Assembly: GCA_947627565.1 (NCBI GenBank)
Contig: CANQWO010000004.1
Span: forward strand, 1 to 64,000
Direction: 5' to 3'
Length of the DNA stretch: 64,000 bases
From: an uncultured Clostridia bacterium
GTDB lineage: Bacteria; Bacillota; Clostridia; Christensenellales; Borkfalkiaceae
Shown: positions 62,074 to 64,000 of the stretch, piece by piece
Numbering within the stretch: the stretch's first letter is position 1
Layout: the number at the start of each line of letters is the position of its first letter
Notes under the pieces: generated by a model
The model's database searches: none
The model's input: the letters and a program-made list of their open reading frames with translations, nothing else
Told to the model about the DNA's origin: nothing
Program-made: the position numbers and the translations under genes

Positions 62074-63033
62074 TTATCCTGCAAAGTACATAATTTCCAA
62101 CCCGTTATTGGGATGATACGTCCAAGTGGCGGTGATCCCGTTTGCGGACGCGGTCTGTTTCCCTTGAAGCGCGGTAGTTTGTATCATCGCTTGATAAACG
62201 TATCCCGGTAATCCAAGCTCTTCATTCAACATCTTGACAATCTCTATAGCTTCTGCTGAATAAAAATTCTTTGAATCCACCGGATTCGTGTCAACCGAAA
62301 TATACGAGTTGTCTTCCCCCATCTTGTAGTACATACTATTGCCATATACTGCATAAACGGCATCGTAGGCCTCCTCCAATTTTGTTTTTTGGACTACCGG
62401 CCTCGACTGTGAAATTTTTGTTTTGCCATAATCCGTAAAGGAATATTTTGCGTCGAGATATTCGGACTGCACGGTGGCATAAACTATCTTCTCATTCTTA
62501 AATTTAATTTTGACATTGGCAGAGATCAGCATGTCCGTAACAATGGACTCGTACATGCCGCTTTCCTCGTTATACGGAAGCATGGACGTGCTGACACGTG
62601 TAGCATATTGTGTAAGCGATTTCCAAACATCCGAAACGCTATTATCGTGTCCTCTTTTGCTCTTCCACTCCTTGCTGTCTTCGGAAGTGAATTGCGTCTT
62701 TATCCCGTCTTGTTCATCCGCATACAAATAGAGCGTGGATTCTCCTGTCGTCTCCTCAAGGTAAATCGCATTGCCGTTTACTTGAAGGTTGCATGCAATG
62801 GATTTGCCCTTTTTCAAATAGGTCTCCTCGGCCTTTACGGAAAAAGAGACAGCTTCATCGGAAAGCGCAAGCCCATCGAGAACATAAGAGAACGCGCTCT
62901 TCCAAATCTCCGGAGTTACGCTTTCTCCCGCCACTTCCGCCGGGTTTTTACCGCCGCCGCACGCGGCAACCGATAAGCAAAGCGACAAGAGAGGAACGAC
63001 CAACAATGCCTTGAAGTACTTGAATCTTTTCAT
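62074..63033 (-). CDS. Hypothetical secreted lipoprotein
   Basis: The 319-residue product has a signal peptide (MKRFKYFKALLVVPLLSL) and lipobox SVAAC (Cys25), so it is anchored on the outer face of the membrane. The rest is a beta-rich domain resembling LolA/LppX-type repeats only in general composition: ETYLKKGKSIACNLQVNGNAIYLEE, STLYLYADEQDG, VKIKFKNEKIVYATVQSEY. No family is assigned. It is divergent from an XRE regulator and its promoter overlaps one of two matching operators, so it is probably that regulator's target. Confidence 0.75.
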   Translation of the reverse strand: MKRFKYFKALLVVPLLSLCLSVAACGGGKNPAEVAGESVTPEIWKSAFSYVLDGLALSDEAVSFSVKAEETYLKKGKSIACNLQVNGNAIYLEETTGESTLYLYADEQDGIKTQFTSEDSKEWKSKRGHDNSVSDVWKSLTQYATRVSTSMLPYNEESGMYESIVTDMLISANVKIKFKNEKIVYATVQSEYLDAKYSFTDYGKTKISQSRPVVQKTKLEEAYDAVYAVYGNSMYYKMGEDNSYISVDTNPVDSKNFYSAEAIEIVKMLNEELGLPGYVYQAMIQTTALQGKQTASANGITATWTYHPNNGLEIMYFAG

Positions 63034-63050
63034 TTTTTTCTCCTTTTTGA

Positions 63051-63120
63051 TATTGTCCTATGACAGGACAATATTTGTTTTTTGAAAGTATATCATACTA
63101 ATTGTCTTATGTCAAGACAA
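63051..63120. promoter_or_regulatory. Divergent promoter region with two matching operators
   Basis: Operator 1: TATTGTCCT-ATGAC-AGGACAATA (63051-63073), a perfect 9-bp inverted repeat. Operator 2: TTGTCTT-ATGTC-AAGACAA (63102-63120), same layout. Minus-strand promoter for the lipoprotein: TTGACA (63110-63115), 17 bp, TATACT (63087-63092), its -35 within operator 2 and operator 1 just downstream of the start. The centres are 49 bp apart. A plus-strand promoter for the regulator is less clear. Confidence 0.88.
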
Positions 63121-63146
63121 AAATAAGCAGAAAGGAGAAAAAATTT

Positions 63147-63401
63147 ATGGCGAGAATTATAGACGGACCCAAAATGAACCTCATCGGCAGTAATGTGGCG
63201 TGCATCAGAAAAAAATTGAAAATGAGCCAGCAAAAACTTTCAAATCAACTTGAACTTTACGCCGTATATATTTGCCGTGGATCGATCTCGCGCATAGAGG
63301 ACTATTCGCGAACTGTTACAGACATCGAACTTTACGCGATCGCAAAGGTATTCAATGTAAATATCGAGGAGCTCTTCGACCGCGAATTGCTCGAAAAGTA
63401 A
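63147..63401 (+). CDS. XRE-family helix-turn-helix regulator
   Basis: The 84-residue protein starts at ATG 63147 after AAAGGAG. A HTH_3-like domain spans most of it: NLIGSNVACIRKKLKMSQQKLSNQLEL, then GSISRIEDYSRTVTDIELYAIAKVFNVNIEELF. The loop before the recognition helix is slightly longer than in the Cro/CI type, as in small clostridial regulators. It is divergent from the lipoprotein gene; the two inverted repeats between them are its likely binding sites. Confidence 0.87.
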   Translation: MARIIDGPKMNLIGSNVACIRKKLKMSQQKLSNQLELYAVYICRGSISRIEDYSRTVTDIELYAIAKVFNVNIEELFDRELLEK

Positions 63402-63504
63402 AAATCGCAGGATAACCTTTGGATAAAAAATATCCTGCGCAAAAACAGCACGGGATATCGCAAAAGCCCGGATGCACTGCGACGTCCGAGCTTCTATTTC
63501 GATG
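63402..63504 (+). other. Non-coding segment with imperfect copy of the NUDIX terminator
   Basis: Bases 63427-63458 resemble 61988-62020 (shared ATATCC, CGCAAAAACAGC and GGGATAT blocks), but here the stem is imperfect and has no T run. A further stem, AAGCCCGGA with TCCGAGCTT (63464-63493, one mismatch), may end the XRE transcript. Confidence 0.45.
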
Positions 63505-63540
63505 AAAACGGCCCGCATTTCCATATGAAATGGGGGCCGT
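63505..63540 (-). terminator. Terminator of the yebC-family gene
   Basis: ACGGCCC (63508-63514) pairs with GGGCCGT (63534-63540), with an inner stem CATTTC/GAAATG; on the minus strand it is followed by TTTTC. Confidence 0.85.
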
Positions 63541-63558
63541 GTTGCAATTTTGGGGATT

Positions 63559-64000
63559 TTACTCCTCTTCGTCGTCTTCGGGAAGATCGACGTTGTGATA
63601 GACGTCTTGCACGTCGTCGTTTTCCTCGAGTTTATCGAGCATCTTCAGGAACATTTCGAGCTTCTCGCCCTCGAGCGTGATCTTGTTCTGCGGAATCATC
63701 GTGAGTTCGGCCTGCAGGAAGGTCATGCCCTTCTCCTCGAGATATTTTCTCGCCTCGGAGAAGGCCGCGACGGAGGTGTAGATCTCGAAGGCGTCCTCCA
63801 CGGGAACGACGTCGTCGGCGCCCGCCTCGATGGCGAGCTCGGTGACTTCGTCCTCCGAGAGCCCCGGCTTGGCCTCGACGACGATGAGACCCTTGTTTTC
63901 GAACATATAGGAGACGGAGCCCGTCGTGCCCAAAGATCCGCCGCACTTCGACATGATGGCGCGCACATCCCCCGCCGTGCGGTTGTTGTTGTCCGTCAGC
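63559..64000 (-). CDS. YebC/PmpR-family protein, C-terminal part (start beyond window)
   Basis: About 146 residues are visible; the frame is open through base 64000 upstream, so the N-terminal third is missing. TDNNNRTAGDVRAIMSKCGGSLG, SVSYMFENKGLIVV, LAIEAGADDVV and LTMIPQNKITLEGE match YebC (TACO1) proteins, DNA-binding regulators or, as recently shown for some members, ribosome-associated factors that help at polyproline stretches. The acidic end DVYHNVDLPEDDEEE is typical. Confidence 0.93.
   Translation of the reverse strand, partial: LTDNNNRTAGDVRAIMSKCGGSLGTTGSVSYMFENKGLIVVEAKPGLSEDEVTELAIEAGADDVVPVEDAFEIYTSVAAFSEARKYLEEKGMTFLQAELTMIPQNKITLEGEKLEMFLKMLDKLEENDDVQDVYHNVDLPEDDEEE

Noticed and set aside
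1..64000. CRISPR array, tRNA/rRNA genes, IS elements, prophage
   Set aside because: No regularly spaced repeats, no T-loop/anticodon patterns, no transposase or integrase frames were found on reading both strands; a covariance-model search would be the decisive test for small RNAs.

Overview
The window reads as a contiguous chromosome piece of a Gram-positive-type bacterium, most likely Bacillota, class Clostridia. The reasons are the mraZ-rsmH-mur-fts cluster, DegV, MraZ, DivIB/FtsQ and DapL genes, GC-rich coding sequence beside AT-rich gaps, strong GGAGG ribosome sites, and vegetative promoters that are almost all TTGACA-17 bp-TATAAT. MurE carries the DNPR motif and DapL/DapF genes are present, so the cell wall is probably meso-diaminopimelate type. 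No tRNA, rRNA, CRISPR array, IS element or phage gene was seen. A gut Christensenellales-like lineage is only a guess.

Layout: 1-15.6 kb (minus strand) is the division and cell-wall cluster mraZ-rsmH-ftsL-like-PBP-murE-mraY-murD-ftsW-murA-ftsQ, then a separately promoted ftsA-ftsZ, then a diacylglycerol-glucosyltransferase-like gene cut by the window edge; murF and murG are not in the cluster. murI and rpsT follow. At 16.2-21.7 kb (plus) an XRE-cupin regulator precedes a polyamine transporter operon potABCD with enlarged PotA and PotD. At 21.8-28.4 kb (minus) lies an accessory-looking operon: SPFH/band-7 protein, small membrane protein, ABC ATPase and permease, large membrane protein, ribbon-helix-helix protein, PH-like membrane protein and a flavodoxin-fold protein, behind a promoter with three 8-bp boxes spaced 11 bp. 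At 28.6-37.2 kb (minus) is sir2-miaB-mutS-mutL-miaA-ynbB. At 37.3-39.5 kb (plus) is a class A PBP.

At 39.5-47.8 kb (minus) is carA-carB-hypothetical-cysteine desulfurase-thiI. Here carB is fused in frame to a complete dapF domain that has lost one catalytic cysteine, and the operon is preceded by a leader peptide/terminator arrangement like the pyrBI attenuator. At 47.9-52.3 kb are a PH-like membrane protein, an acyl-ACP thioesterase, an amidase and the NfnAB pair. At 52.3-64 kb are degV, a nitrilase-like pseudoenzyme, the operon purA-dapF-pyrG-dapL-malQ-mscL with an intact second dapF, a zinc-ribbon NUDIX gene, a lipoprotein/XRE divergent pair with two matching operators, and the C-terminal part of a YebC-family gene.

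The strongest unexplained signals are a 23-bp imperfect palindrome found seven times, inside and between genes; the CarB-DapF fusion; the carAB leader; and the SPFH-ABC-RHH operon with its tandem-box operator.
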